Of a DNA stretch of 64,000 nt, positions 17,227 to 25,650 are shown in pieces. A program made the translations under genes and the position numbers. A model generated the notes under the pieces. It was not told the DNA's origin, made no database searches, and saw nothing but the letters and a program-made list of their open reading frames with translations. The stretch covers positions 1 to 64,000 of the forward strand of contig NZ_JALJRW010000002.1 in NCBI RefSeq assembly GCF_024519465.1, given 5' to 3'. The first letter of the stretch is position 1, and each line of letters opens with the position of its first letter. Source of the stretch: Stenotrophomonas sp. Ste86 (GTDB lineage: Bacteria > Pseudomonadota > Gammaproteobacteria > Xanthomonadales > Xanthomonadaceae).

Positions 17227-17265
17227 TTAATCCGGACTAATCAAGTAGCAATTTGAGGACTAATC
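17227..17265. promoter_or_regulatory. Candidate LysR operator in the smeRv/smeU1 divergent region
   Basis: GGACTAATC occurs twice in direct orientation (17234-17242 and 17257-17265), 23 bases apart. The first copy also forms an imperfect palindrome with the preceding TTAATCC (17227-17240). The location between a LysR gene and its divergent target operon, and the T-rich dyad form, fit a LysR binding site. No experimental support. Confidence 0.5.
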
Positions 17266-17297
17266 TGGCGCCATTCCCGAAACGAAGGACGTCAACC

Positions 17298-17525
17298 ATG
17301 TGGTTGCGGAACATTCTTGGCCGCGTGCTCAGCGGCCGCAAGGCCCCGCTGGAACTGGCGATGACCGTAGAGAGGCGCCCCTCCGGCTTCTCCCACAAGG
17401 CTTTCCGTGAGTTCACCCCACCGGCCAACCTGCAGCGCGGCGGCAGTCTGCAGCTTGGCGCCCGCCATGGCGACCGACTGGGCCGGATTGGGATTATCCC
17501 GGCGGCGGGAGTGAAAGTCCCATGA
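17298..17525 (+). CDS. 75-residue leader protein of the sme operon, unknown function
   Basis: ATG 17298 follows an AAGGA site and opens a 75-residue frame (MWLRNILGRVLSGRKAPLEL). Its stop overlaps the ATG of the smeU1-like gene (ATGA), a strong hint that it is real and coupled. It is basic with an amphipathic N terminus and no recognisable domain. It may be an accessory small protein or a leader whose translation controls the operon. Confidence 0.6.
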   Translation: MWLRNILGRVLSGRKAPLELAMTVERRPSGFSHKAFREFTPPANLQRGGSLQLGARHGDRLGRIGIIPAAGVKVP

Positions 17526-18295
17526 GTGGGACGCTGGCCCCCGAGGTCCTGGTCCTGGGCGGCACCGGGAGTGTCGGCCAGGGCATCGTGGCTGCGCTGC
17601 TGGAGGCCGGCAGCCCGGTTCTGGTGGTCGGCCGCGACTCCGCTCGGCTGGCCGCCCTGCAGGAACAGTTCGCCGACGAGCCCGGGCTGGAAACCCTGCT
17701 CGGCTCGCTCGGCGACGACGGCTCGGCCCGCACCGTGGCCGAGCGCATCGGCATGCGGCGCCGCAGGCTGGCGGCCGTGGTCGATGCAATGGGCGGCCCG
17801 TACAACCGCGGCCGGGTCACCGACCGCAGCGGCGATGCCCTGTTGCAGGCGTTGCAGGCCGACGTGATGCCGCACGTCCACGCTGGCCGCCACCTGCTGC
17901 CGCTGCTGCGCGGTGGCGCACACACCCTGCGTTACGTGCTGGTCGGCGGCCCGGCCGGCTTCAAGCCGTGGGCCGGGCATGGCGAGTCGTCCATCACCAT
18001 GTCCACCACGCGCATGTACGCGCAGGTGCTGCACCAGGAAGCGCAGGCGCTGGGCGTACGCGCGCAGATGCTGGAAGTGTGCAGCCCGGTGTGCACGCCC
18101 ACCAACGCGGCAAACGCCTGCATCGAATGGCCCAGCGCCCTGCTGGTCGGGCGCCGCCTGGTGTCGTTGCTGGACAACTGTACGGATAACCGCGCCATCG
18201 TCCGCTGCGACGCCCGCGATGCCGAACTGCCGCGGGGCCTGCTGCACCTGGATTGGCCTCCCCCACCGCTGCGCAACGTCGCCGGTACCGCTTGA
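17522..18295 (+). CDS. smeU1: Short-chain dehydrogenase-like protein SmeU1
   Basis: A 257-residue Rossmann-fold protein with the N-terminal nucleotide motif LVLGGTGSVGQGI at about residues 11-23 and a NADP-type SDR layout. The canonical YxxxK is replaced by TRMYAQVLHQEA, so catalysis is uncertain and the protein may be an atypical SDR. First pump-associated gene in the smeU1-V-W-U2-X order known from S. maltophilia; why SDR genes accompany this pump is not settled. Its start overlaps the preceding small gene. Confidence 0.83.
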   Translation: MSGTLAPEVLVLGGTGSVGQGIVAALLEAGSPVLVVGRDSARLAALQEQFADEPGLETLLGSLGDDGSARTVAERIGMRRRRLAAVVDAMGGPYNRGRVTDRSGDALLQALQADVMPHVHAGRHLLPLLRGGAHTLRYVLVGGPAGFKPWAGHGESSITMSTTRMYAQVLHQEAQALGVRAQMLEVCSPVCTPTNAANACIEWPSALLVGRRLVSLLDNCTDNRAIVRCDARDAELPRGLLHLDWPPPPLRNVAGTA

Positions 18296-18384
18296 CCTCT
18301 ACCAAGGTTCAGGTCCCAGGCTACGCCACCCACGTCGCCCCGCGCTCAGATTTCCTATCACCCCCCTCCGTACGGATGCATGTC

Positions 18385-19605
18385 ATGACCTCCCAGATTT
18401 CCACCCCCTCCCGTATCACCCGACGGCTGGCCATGGCCGGCGTGTCGATCCTCGCCGCGGCCGTGCTGGCCGCCTGCAGTGGCAGCCACGCCGAAGAAGC
18501 GGGCATGCCGCCGCCGCCCTCGGTCAGTGCCGCGCCGGTGCTGATCAAGCCGGTCAGTCAGTGGGATGACTTCAGCGGCCGCGTCGAAGCGGTGCAGAGC
18601 GTGGAGCTGCGTCCGCGCGTGTCCGGCTACATCGATAAGGTCAATTACGTCGAGGGCGAGGAAGTGAAGAAGGGCGATGTGCTGTTCACCATCGACGCCC
18701 GCAGCTACCAGGCCGAGTACGACCGCGCCCGCGCCGAACTTGCCCGCGCCCGCACCCAGTCCACGCTGGCCCGCAGCGAGTCCGAGCGCGCCAAGAAGTT
18801 GTCCGACCAGCAGGCCATCTCCACCGAAACCTGGGAACAGCGCCGCGCCGCGGCCGACCAGGCCGGAGCCAGCGTGCAGGCCGCGCAGGCCGCGCTGGAT
18901 GCGGCGGCACTGAACCTGGAATTCACCAGGGTGCGTGCCCCGATCAACGGCCGCGCCGGTCGCGCGATGGTCACCGCCGGCAACCTGGTCACCGCCGGCG
19001 ACAGCGCCAGCGTGCTGACCACGCTGGTCTCGCTGGACAAGGTGTTCGTGTACTTCGATGCCGACGAAGGCACCTTCCTGCGCTACGCGCAGATGGCCCG
19101 CAAGGGCGAGCGCCCGAGCGAGCGCGACAGCGACCTGCCGGTCAAGGTCGGCCTGTCCGGCGAAGAGGGCTACCCGCACGAAGGCAAGGTCGACTTCCTG
19201 GACAACCAGGTCACCCGCAGCACCGGCACCATCCGTGTCCGCGCGCTGCTGGACAACGCCGACCGCACCTTCACCCCGGGCCTGTTCGCCCGCGTACAGC
19301 TGCTCGGCAGCGGCCAGTTCCAGGCCATGCTGATCGACGAGAAGGCCGTGCTCACCGACCAGGACCGCAAGTACGTGTACGTGGTCGACAAGGAAGGCAA
19401 GGCGCAGCGCCAGGACATCACCCTGGGCCGCAACGCCGACGGGCTGCGCATCGTGCAGCAGGGCCTGAAGGCCGGCGACCGGGTGATCATCGACGGCGTG
19501 CAGAAGGTCTTCATGCCCGGCATGCCGGTGCAGGCCAAGGTCGTCGCCATGCAGCCCGTTGCCGCGCCGGCTGCGCCTGCGACGGCACCCGTTGCATTGA
19601 ATTAA
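18385..19605 (+). CDS. smeV: RND efflux periplasmic adaptor SmeV
   Basis: Membrane-fusion subunit of the SmeVWX tripartite pump, bridging the RND transporter and the outer-membrane channel. ATG 18385 gives 406 residues; ATG 18376 is a near alternative. The lipobox LAAC (about residue 32) marks it as an inner-membrane-anchored lipoprotein. Lipoyl halves (VELRPRVSGYIDKVNYVEGE and FTRVRAPINGRAGRAMV) flank an alpha-helical hairpin (about residues 115-185), followed by beta-barrel and proximal domains. It is closest in style to MexE-type adaptors. Confidence 0.93.
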   Translation: MTSQISTPSRITRRLAMAGVSILAAAVLAACSGSHAEEAGMPPPPSVSAAPVLIKPVSQWDDFSGRVEAVQSVELRPRVSGYIDKVNYVEGEEVKKGDVLFTIDARSYQAEYDRARAELARARTQSTLARSESERAKKLSDQQAISTETWEQRRAAADQAGASVQAAQAALDAAALNLEFTRVRAPINGRAGRAMVTAGNLVTAGDSASVLTTLVSLDKVFVYFDADEGTFLRYAQMARKGERPSERDSDLPVKVGLSGEEGYPHEGKVDFLDNQVTRSTGTIRVRALLDNADRTFTPGLFARVQLLGSGQFQAMLIDEKAVLTDQDRKYVYVVDKEGKAQRQDITLGRNADGLRIVQQGLKAGDRVIIDGVQKVFMPGMPVQAKVVAMQPVAAPAAPATAPVALN

Positions 19606-19609
19606 AGGC

Positions 19610-19667
19610 AGCCGACTGACAGTCGGCTCTACCGTCATGTAGCAGCCGACCCCACCGTCGGCTCTAC
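19610..19667. repeat. Two SMAG-type palindromes between smeV and smeW
   Basis: Copy 1 (19610-19632) is the palindrome AGCCGACTG-A-CAGTCGGCT followed by CTAC. Copy 2 (19644-19667) has stem AGCCGAC and GTCGGCT followed by CTAC. The CTAC ends are the reverse of the GTAG head of SMAG elements of Stenotrophomonas. They sit inside the operon, so a transcript would fold both. Confidence 0.85.
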
Positions 19668-19771
19668 CGTGTCTGCCACCGCCCCGTGCAGGGGAGCCCG
19701 CCACCGCTGTCGCCTGCGACAGCGGCCGGAGTCGTGCACGCCGGCGCTGGTGAAACCCCAGGAATCCACCC

Positions 19772-22700
19772 ATGGACTTTTCCCGTTTCTTCATCGACAG
19801 GCCGATTTTCGCGGCGGTGTTGTCGATCGTGATCTTCGCCGCCGGCCTGATCTCCATTCCGATGCTGCCCATCGGTGAGTACCCGGACGTGGTGCCGCCG
19901 TCGGTGGTGGTGCGCACCGTGTATCCCGGCGCCAACCCCAAGGTGATCGCCGAAACCGTGGCCACCCCGCTGGAGGAGGCCATCAACGGCGTCGAGGGCA
20001 TGATGTACCTCAAGTCGGTGGCCGGCTCCGATGGCGTGCTGCAGATGACCATCACCTTCCGCCCGGGCACCGACCCGGACGATGCGGCGGTGAAGGTGCA
20101 GAACCGCGTCGCCCAGGCGCAGGCCCGCCTGCCCGAGGACGTGCGTCGACAGGGTGTCACCACCCAGAAGCAGTCGCCGACCTTCCTGATGGTGGTGCAC
20201 CTGACCTCGCCGAAGGGCAAGTACGACACCCTGTACCTGCGCAACTACGCACGCCTGCACGTCAAGGACGCGCTCGCGCGCATCCAGGGCGTGGGCGATG
20301 CGCAGATCTTTGGTGGTGGCGACTACGCCATGCGCGCCTGGCTGGACCCGGACAAGGTTGCCGCGCGCGGCCTGACCGCCAGCGATGTGGTTGGCGCCAT
20401 GCGCGAGCAGAACGTGCAGGTCTCGGCCGGCCAGCTCGGTGCCGAGCCGATGCCCAACAGCCAGTTCCTGACCCTGATCAACGCCCAGGGCCGCCTGCGC
20501 AGCGAGAAGGAGTTCGGCGACATCGTGCTCAAGAGCGGTACCGACGGTGAAGTGGTGCGCCTGTCCGATGTGGCCCGCGTGGAACTGGGTGCCGGCGACT
20601 ACACCCTGCGCTCGCAGCTGGACGGCAAGAACGCGGTCGGCATCGGCATCTTCCAGGCCCCCGGCGCCAATGCGCTGGATATCCGTGATGCGGTGATGGC
20701 CAGCATGGACGAAATGCAGAAGACCATGCCGGACGACGTCAAGTACGAAGCGGTGTATGACACCACCATCTTCGTGCGCGACTCGATCAAGGCCGTGGTT
20801 TCCACCCTGCTTGAAGCCATCGCGCTGGTCGTGCTGGTGGTGATTCTGTTCCTGCAGACCTGGCGCGCCTCGATCATTCCGTTGATCGCCGTGCCGGTGT
20901 CCATCGTGGGTACGTTCGCCGCGCTATACCTGTTGGGGTTCTCGATCAACACGCTGAGCCTGTTCGGCCTGGTGCTGGCGATCGGCATCGTGGTCGATGA
21001 CGCGATCGTGGTGGTGGAAAACGTCGAGCGCAACATCGAGGAAGGTCTCACTCCGTTGGCCGCCGCCCACCAGGCGATGCGCGAAGTGTCCGGCCCGATC
21101 GTCGCCATCGCGCTGGTGCTGTGTGCGGTGTTCGTGCCGATGGCGTTCCTGTCCGGCGTCACCGGTCAGTTCTACAAGCAGTTCGCCGTCACCATCGCCA
21201 TCTCCACGGTGATCTCGGCGATCAACTCGCTGACCCTGTCGCCGGCCCTGGCCGCGCGCCTGCTCAAGCCGCATGGCGCGCCGAAGGATGGCCCGAGCCG
21301 TCTGATCGACCGTCTGTTCGGCTGGGTGTTCCGTCCGTTCAACCGCTTCTTCAAGTCCAGCTCGGAGAAGTACGAGCGCGGCGTGTCGAAGATCCTCGGC
21401 CGTCGTGGTGCGGTGTTCCTGGTCTATGCGGTGCTGCTGGTGGCCACCGGTTTCATCTTCAAGGTGGTGCCGCCGGGCTTCATCCCTACCCAGGACAAGC
21501 TGTACCTGATCGCCGGCGTGAAGCTGCCGGAAGGCTCGTCGATCGCGCGTACCGATGAAATGCTGCGCAAGGTCGCCAAGATCGCCCAGGAAACCGAGGG
21601 CGTGGCCCACACGATCTCGTTCCCCGGGTTGAACGCGCTGCAGTTCACCAACACGCCCAACACCGGTGTGGCATTCATTCCGCTCAAGCCGTTCAACGAG
21701 CGCCATGGCCGCACTGCCGCGCAGATCAACGCCGAGATCAACCAGAAGATCGCCGGCCTGCAGGAAGGCTTCGCGTTTGCGATGATGCCGCCGCCGATCC
21801 TCGGGTTGGGCAACGGCAACGGCTACCAGATGTTCATCGAAGACCGTGGCAACCTGGGGTACGGCGCGCTGCAGAATGCCGTCCAGGCGATGCAGGGTGC
21901 GGTGGCGCAGACCCCGGGCATGGCCTTCCCGATCACCAGCTACCAGGCCAACGTGCCGCAGCTGGATGCGGAAGTGGACCGGGTCAAGGCCAAGGCCCAG
22001 GGCGTGCAGCTGACCGAGCTGTTCGACACTCTGCAGACCTACCTCGGCTCGTCCTACGTCAACGACTTCAACCAGTTCGGACGTACCTGGCAGGTGATCG
22101 CCCAGGCCGACGGCCAGTTCCGCAACAACGTGGAGGACATCGGCAAGCTGCGTACCCGCAATGATCGCGGTGAGATGGTGCCGATCGGCTCGATGGTGAC
22201 CGTCAAGGAGACCTTCGGCCCGGACCCGGTGCTGCGCTTCAACGGTTACCCGGCGGCCGATCTGGCCGGCGAAGCCGACCCGCGCATGCTCTCCTCGGCC
22301 GAAGCGATGAACAACCTGACCGCCATTGCCGCCAAGGTGCTGCCGGTGGGCATGACCACCGAATGGACCGACCTGAGCTACCAGCAGGCCACCCAAGGCA
22401 AGGCTGCCTTCATCGTGTTCCCGGTGGCGATCCTGCTGGCGTTCCTGGTGCTGGCCGCGCTGTATGAAAGCTGGTCCCTGCCGCTGGCAGTGATCCTGAT
22501 CGTACCGATGACTCTGCTGTCGGCGTTGTTCGGCGTGTGGTTGACCGGTGGCGACAACAACGTGTTCGTGCAGGTCGGCCTGGTGGTGCTGATGGGCCTG
22601 GCGTGCAAGAACGCGATCCTGATCGTCGAGTTCGCCCGCGAGCTGGAAATGGGCGGCAAGGGGATCGTGGAAGCCGCGCTGGAAGCCTGCCGCCTGCGTC

Positions 22701-22942
22701 TGCGTCCGATCGTGATGACCTCCATCGCCTTCATCGCCGGCACCGTGCCGCTGGTGCTGTCCCATGGCGCCGGTGCGGAAGTCCGCTCGGTGACCGGCAT
22801 CACCGTGTTCGCCGGCATGCTGGGCGTGACCCTGTTCGGCCTGTTCCTGACCCCTGTGTTCTACGTGGCCCTGCGCAAGTTCGTCAGCCGTAATGGCGGC
22901 GGGCAGCTGGTCACCCACGGCGAACCGACCATCCACCATTGA
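19772..22942 (+). CDS. smeW: RND multidrug efflux transporter SmeW
   Basis: A 1056-residue HAE1-family proton-driven pump, full family length. The first transmembrane helix follows MDFSRFFIDRPIFAAV. Porter-domain segments, a helix 4 with the paired aspartates of GIVVDDAIVVVENVERN, and the second-half helices (VGLVVLMGLACKNAILIVEF) are intact. With SmeV and SmeX it should export quinolones, chloramphenicol and tetracyclines, by analogy with S. maltophilia SmeVWX and Pseudomonas MexEF-OprN. The 166-base gap from smeV holds two SMAG palindromes. Confidence 0.95.
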   Translation: MDFSRFFIDRPIFAAVLSIVIFAAGLISIPMLPIGEYPDVVPPSVVVRTVYPGANPKVIAETVATPLEEAINGVEGMMYLKSVAGSDGVLQMTITFRPGTDPDDAAVKVQNRVAQAQARLPEDVRRQGVTTQKQSPTFLMVVHLTSPKGKYDTLYLRNYARLHVKDALARIQGVGDAQIFGGGDYAMRAWLDPDKVAARGLTASDVVGAMREQNVQVSAGQLGAEPMPNSQFLTLINAQGRLRSEKEFGDIVLKSGTDGEVVRLSDVARVELGAGDYTLRSQLDGKNAVGIGIFQAPGANALDIRDAVMASMDEMQKTMPDDVKYEAVYDTTIFVRDSIKAVVSTLLEAIALVVLVVILFLQTWRASIIPLIAVPVSIVGTFAALYLLGFSINTLSLFGLVLAIGIVVDDAIVVVENVERNIEEGLTPLAAAHQAMREVSGPIVAIALVLCAVFVPMAFLSGVTGQFYKQFAVTIAISTVISAINSLTLSPALAARLLKPHGAPKDGPSRLIDRLFGWVFRPFNRFFKSSSEKYERGVSKILGRRGAVFLVYAVLLVATGFIFKVVPPGFIPTQDKLYLIAGVKLPEGSSIARTDEMLRKVAKIAQETEGVAHTISFPGLNALQFTNTPNTGVAFIPLKPFNERHGRTAAQINAEINQKIAGLQEGFAFAMMPPPILGLGNGNGYQMFIEDRGNLGYGALQNAVQAMQGAVAQTPGMAFPITSYQANVPQLDAEVDRVKAKAQGVQLTELFDTLQTYLGSSYVNDFNQFGRTWQVIAQADGQFRNNVEDIGKLRTRNDRGEMVPIGSMVTVKETFGPDPVLRFNGYPAADLAGEADPRMLSSAEAMNNLTAIAAKVLPVGMTTEWTDLSYQQATQGKAAFIVFPVAILLAFLVLAALYESWSLPLAVILIVPMTLLSALFGVWLTGGDNNVFVQVGLVVLMGLACKNAILIVEFARELEMGGKGIVEAALEACRLRLRPIVMTSIAFIAGTVPLVLSHGAGAEVRSVTGITVFAGMLGVTLFGLFLTPVFYVALRKFVSRNGGGQLVTHGEPTIHH

Positions 22943-22967
22943 TTCCGTCCCCCGCGAGGTTTTTCAC

Positions 22968-23705
22968 ATGAATACCGCTACCCAAAAGATCGCCCTGGTC
23001 ACCGGTGCCACCCGCGGCATCGGCCTGGAAACCGTCCGCCAGCTGGCCCAGGCCGGCGTGCATACGCTGCTGGCCGGGCGCAAGCGCGACGTCGCCGTGG
23101 CCGAGGCGCTGAAGCTGCAGGCCGAAGGCCTGCCGGTGGAAGCGATCCAGCTCGACGTCGGCGATGCCGCCAGCATTGCCGCCGCCGTGCAGACCGTCAC
23201 CGAACGCCACGGGCGCCTGGACATCCTGGTCAACAACGCCGGCATCCTGCTCGACGACCCCAAGCTGGCGCCGTCGGCACAGACCCTGGATACCTGGCGC
23301 GCCACCTTCGACACCAACGTGTTCGCGGTGATTGCCGTCACCCAGGCGTTGCTGCCGCTGCTCAACGCCTCGCCGGCCGGCCGCATCGTCAACGTGTCCA
23401 GCATCCTCGGCTCGCTGACCCTGCACAGCCAGCCGGGCTCGTCGATCTACGGCTTCGCCGTGCCGGCCTACAACGCCTCCAAGAGCGCGGTGAATGCCTG
23501 GACGGTGCAGCTGGCCTATGAGCTGCGCGAGAGCACCACCAAGGTCAACACCGTGCATCCGGGCTATGTCAAAACCGACATGAACGGTGGGGAGGGCGAG
23601 ATCGACGTCAGCGAAGGCGCACGCTCGAGCGTGGGCATGGCGCTGATCGGCGCCGACGGCCCGAACGGCAGCTTCACCTACCTCGGCGAGGTGCTGCCAT
23701 GGTGA
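22968..23705 (+). CDS. smeU2: Short-chain dehydrogenase/reductase SmeU2
   Basis: A 245-residue classical SDR. ATG 22968 has GAGG about ten bases upstream. The cofactor motif TGATRGIGLE, the NNAG segment (DILVNNAGILL), catalytic Ser in NVSSILG and YNASKSAVNAW (YxxxK) are all present, so it should be an active NADPH-dependent carbonyl reductase or dehydrogenase. It sits between smeW and smeX as in S. maltophilia; substrate unknown. Its end overlaps smeX by seven bases. Confidence 0.92.
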   Translation: MNTATQKIALVTGATRGIGLETVRQLAQAGVHTLLAGRKRDVAVAEALKLQAEGLPVEAIQLDVGDAASIAAAVQTVTERHGRLDILVNNAGILLDDPKLAPSAQTLDTWRATFDTNVFAVIAVTQALLPLLNASPAGRIVNVSSILGSLTLHSQPGSSIYGFAVPAYNASKSAVNAWTVQLAYELRESTTKVNTVHPGYVKTDMNGGEGEIDVSEGARSSVGMALIGADGPNGSFTYLGEVLPW

Positions 23706-25129
23706 TCCGCCTGTTGACCGTGGCCGTGACCAGCGCGCTGCTGGCCGGCTGCGTCAGCGTCGGCCCCAACTACCAGGCGCCACCGGCACAGCCGGTGACC
23801 CTGCAGGGCGCCGCCGCGCCGGTGTTCACCAACGCCTCGCCGGTCGCCAGCTGGTGGGCGCAGTTCGACGACCCGGTACTGGAACAGCTGGTGCATGACG
23901 CACTCGGCGACAACCTGGACCTGCGCATTTCGATGGCCCGCGTGCGTGAAGCGCGCGCGGTGTTCGTCGAGCAGCGCCTGGACCAGCTGCCGCACGTCAC
24001 CGCCGACGGCAGCTACGACCGCCGCAAGCAGCCCGACGCCACCGTCGGCGGCGAGCGGGTATTCAGCGAAACCTACCAGCTCGGCTTCGACGCTGGCTGG
24101 GAACTGGACCTGTTCGGTCGCCAGCGCCGCGCGTCCGAAGCGGCGCGTGCCGACCTGGGTGCCGAGCAGGACAACCTTGCCGATGCCCAGGTCACCGTGG
24201 CCGCCGAAGTGGCACGCAACTACTTCGAACTGCGGGGTACCCAGAAGCGCATCGCGGTCGCCAAGCGCACCCTGGTCAACCTCCGTGATACCCAGCGGCT
24301 GACCGAAGCGCGCTGGGAACTCGGTGCAGGCAGCGAGCTGGACGTGCAAAGCAGCCGCGCGCGATTGAAGGCCATCGAAGCGGACATCCCGCTGCTGGAA
24401 GTGTCCGAAGTGCAGTCGCGGCATCGCCTTGCCGTGCTGCTGGGGCAGCGTCCGGATGCATTGGACGCACTGCTGCAGCCGCGTGAAGTGCCGGCCTATG
24501 CCAAGCAGCTGCCGCTCGGTGACACCACCGATCTGCTGCGCCAGCGCGCCGACGTGCGCAGTGCCGAGCGTCGCCTGGCGGCGGCTACCGCACGCGTTGG
24601 CGTGGCCACGGCCGACCTGTTCCCGCGGATCAGCCTCACCGGCTTCGTCGGTTTCCTGTCCGGCGATGCCAGTGGGTTGGTCAACGGCAGCAACAAGGCC
24701 TGGTCGATGACCCCGTCGATCAGCTGGGCCGCGTTCGACTTCGGCACCGTCAAGGCACGCCTGCGGGCGAGCAAGGCGCAGGCCGACGGCGTTGCCGCCG
24801 AGTACGAAAAGGCGGTGTTGCTGGCGCTGGAAGACACCGAGAATGCGTTGACCCGCTATGCCAAGCAACAGGCGCGGTTGGGCATCGTCGCCGAGCAGGC
24901 CCAGGCCGCCCGGCGTGCCGAGCAGCTGGCGCAGATCCGCTACCGCGAGGGCTCGGAAGACTTCCTGACCCTGTTGGACGCCCAGCGCACGCAGCTGGCG
25001 GCCGACGACGCGCTGGCCGCGGCCGAGTCCACGGTCAATGTCAGTGTGGTGGGGGTGTACAAGGCCCTGGGCGGCTGGGGCCAGCAGCAGGAGGCCGCAC
25101 CGCCGGCCGTGGCTGGCACGCTGCGTTGA
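23699..25129 (+). CDS. smeX: Outer-membrane efflux channel SmeX
   Basis: A 476-residue NodT/OprM-type outer-membrane factor. The lipoprotein signal ends at LLAGC (about residue 17), followed by the family start VGPNYQAPP. Two structural repeats typical of TolC-like trimers are visible (WELDLFGRQRRASEAARADL and ISWAAFDFGTVKARLRASKA). It overlaps the smeU2 end, so the channel is made with the pump. The operon ends after this gene at a GC-rich hairpin. Confidence 0.93.
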   Translation: MVIRLLTVAVTSALLAGCVSVGPNYQAPPAQPVTLQGAAAPVFTNASPVASWWAQFDDPVLEQLVHDALGDNLDLRISMARVREARAVFVEQRLDQLPHVTADGSYDRRKQPDATVGGERVFSETYQLGFDAGWELDLFGRQRRASEAARADLGAEQDNLADAQVTVAAEVARNYFELRGTQKRIAVAKRTLVNLRDTQRLTEARWELGAGSELDVQSSRARLKAIEADIPLLEVSEVQSRHRLAVLLGQRPDALDALLQPREVPAYAKQLPLGDTTDLLRQRADVRSAERRLAAATARVGVATADLFPRISLTGFVGFLSGDASGLVNGSNKAWSMTPSISWAAFDFGTVKARLRASKAQADGVAAEYEKAVLLALEDTENALTRYAKQQARLGIVAEQAQAARRAEQLAQIRYREGSEDFLTLLDAQRTQLAADDALAAAESTVNVSVVGVYKALGGWGQQQEAAPPAVAGTLR

Positions 25130-25136
25130 GCCGATG

Positions 25137-25163
25137 CGGGAGGGCGGCCAGACCGCCCTCCCG
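25137..25163 (+). terminator. GC-rich hairpin after smeX
   Basis: GGGAGGGCGG (25138-25147) pairs with CCGCCCTCCC (25153-25162) eight bases after the smeX stop. There is no T-run after it, so it may act as a weak terminator or an mRNA-end stabiliser. Confidence 0.55.
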
Positions 25164-25284
25164 TGTGATCTGCGTCAGAATTTGCCGCCATGCATGATCA
25201 GTGAAGCGGCCGTTGGCGTCTTTGCCACTGACGTCCGCACCAACCCGGGTGATACAAAACTCCCCTTTTCCAGGGGAACACCTC

Positions 25285-25551
25285 ATGATCGACCGTGACC
25301 AGTGGCGGACAGCCTCGACCGCCACTCGGAGCGCTCAGGCGGCCCTGTCGCCCAGCGCGCTGGTGTTGCTGATTCTGGCGGCGCTGGTGGTGGCCCTGGG
25401 TTTTGCCCGGCTTCCGGACACCTTGCTGGACATCGGCGTGGTCGTGGTCGGGCTGTTCATCGCCGTCGGCGCACGCATCTGCCAGGCCCGCGACCAGCAT
25501 CTGGCCTTGTGTCGAATGCTGGGTGAGGATCACCCACAACGCCGGCATTGA
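25285..25551 (+). CDS. Small membrane protein, unknown function
   Basis: Read from ATG 25285 this is 88 residues: a hydrophilic N terminus (MIDRDQWRTASTATRSAQ), then about two membrane segments (LVLLILAALVVALGFA and IGVVVVGLFIAVGARI), and a charged tail. The strong AGGGGA ribosome site at 25272-25277 is part of a small hairpin with 25261-25265, which could limit translation. No family recognised. Confidence 0.65.
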   Translation: MIDRDQWRTASTATRSAQAALSPSALVLLILAALVVALGFARLPDTLLDIGVVVVGLFIAVGARICQARDQHLALCRMLGEDHPQRRH

Positions 25552-25650
25552 GTTCGCCTGTCAGCGTCCGGGGGGCGATGCGGCGTGACGCAACAGTCAC
25601 GCAGGCTGCGCGACGCTTCCTGTCCCCTTACCCGACGACGAGAACTGCCG

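Noticed and set aside
18358-20244. 628-codon minus-strand frame across smeV and the smeV-smeW gap
   Set aside because: Covers the opposite strand of smeV and its SMAG repeats; no domain visible.
20924-22939. 671-codon minus-strand frame opposite smeW
   Set aside because: Shadow of the RND pump gene, rich in Gln and His with no fold signature.
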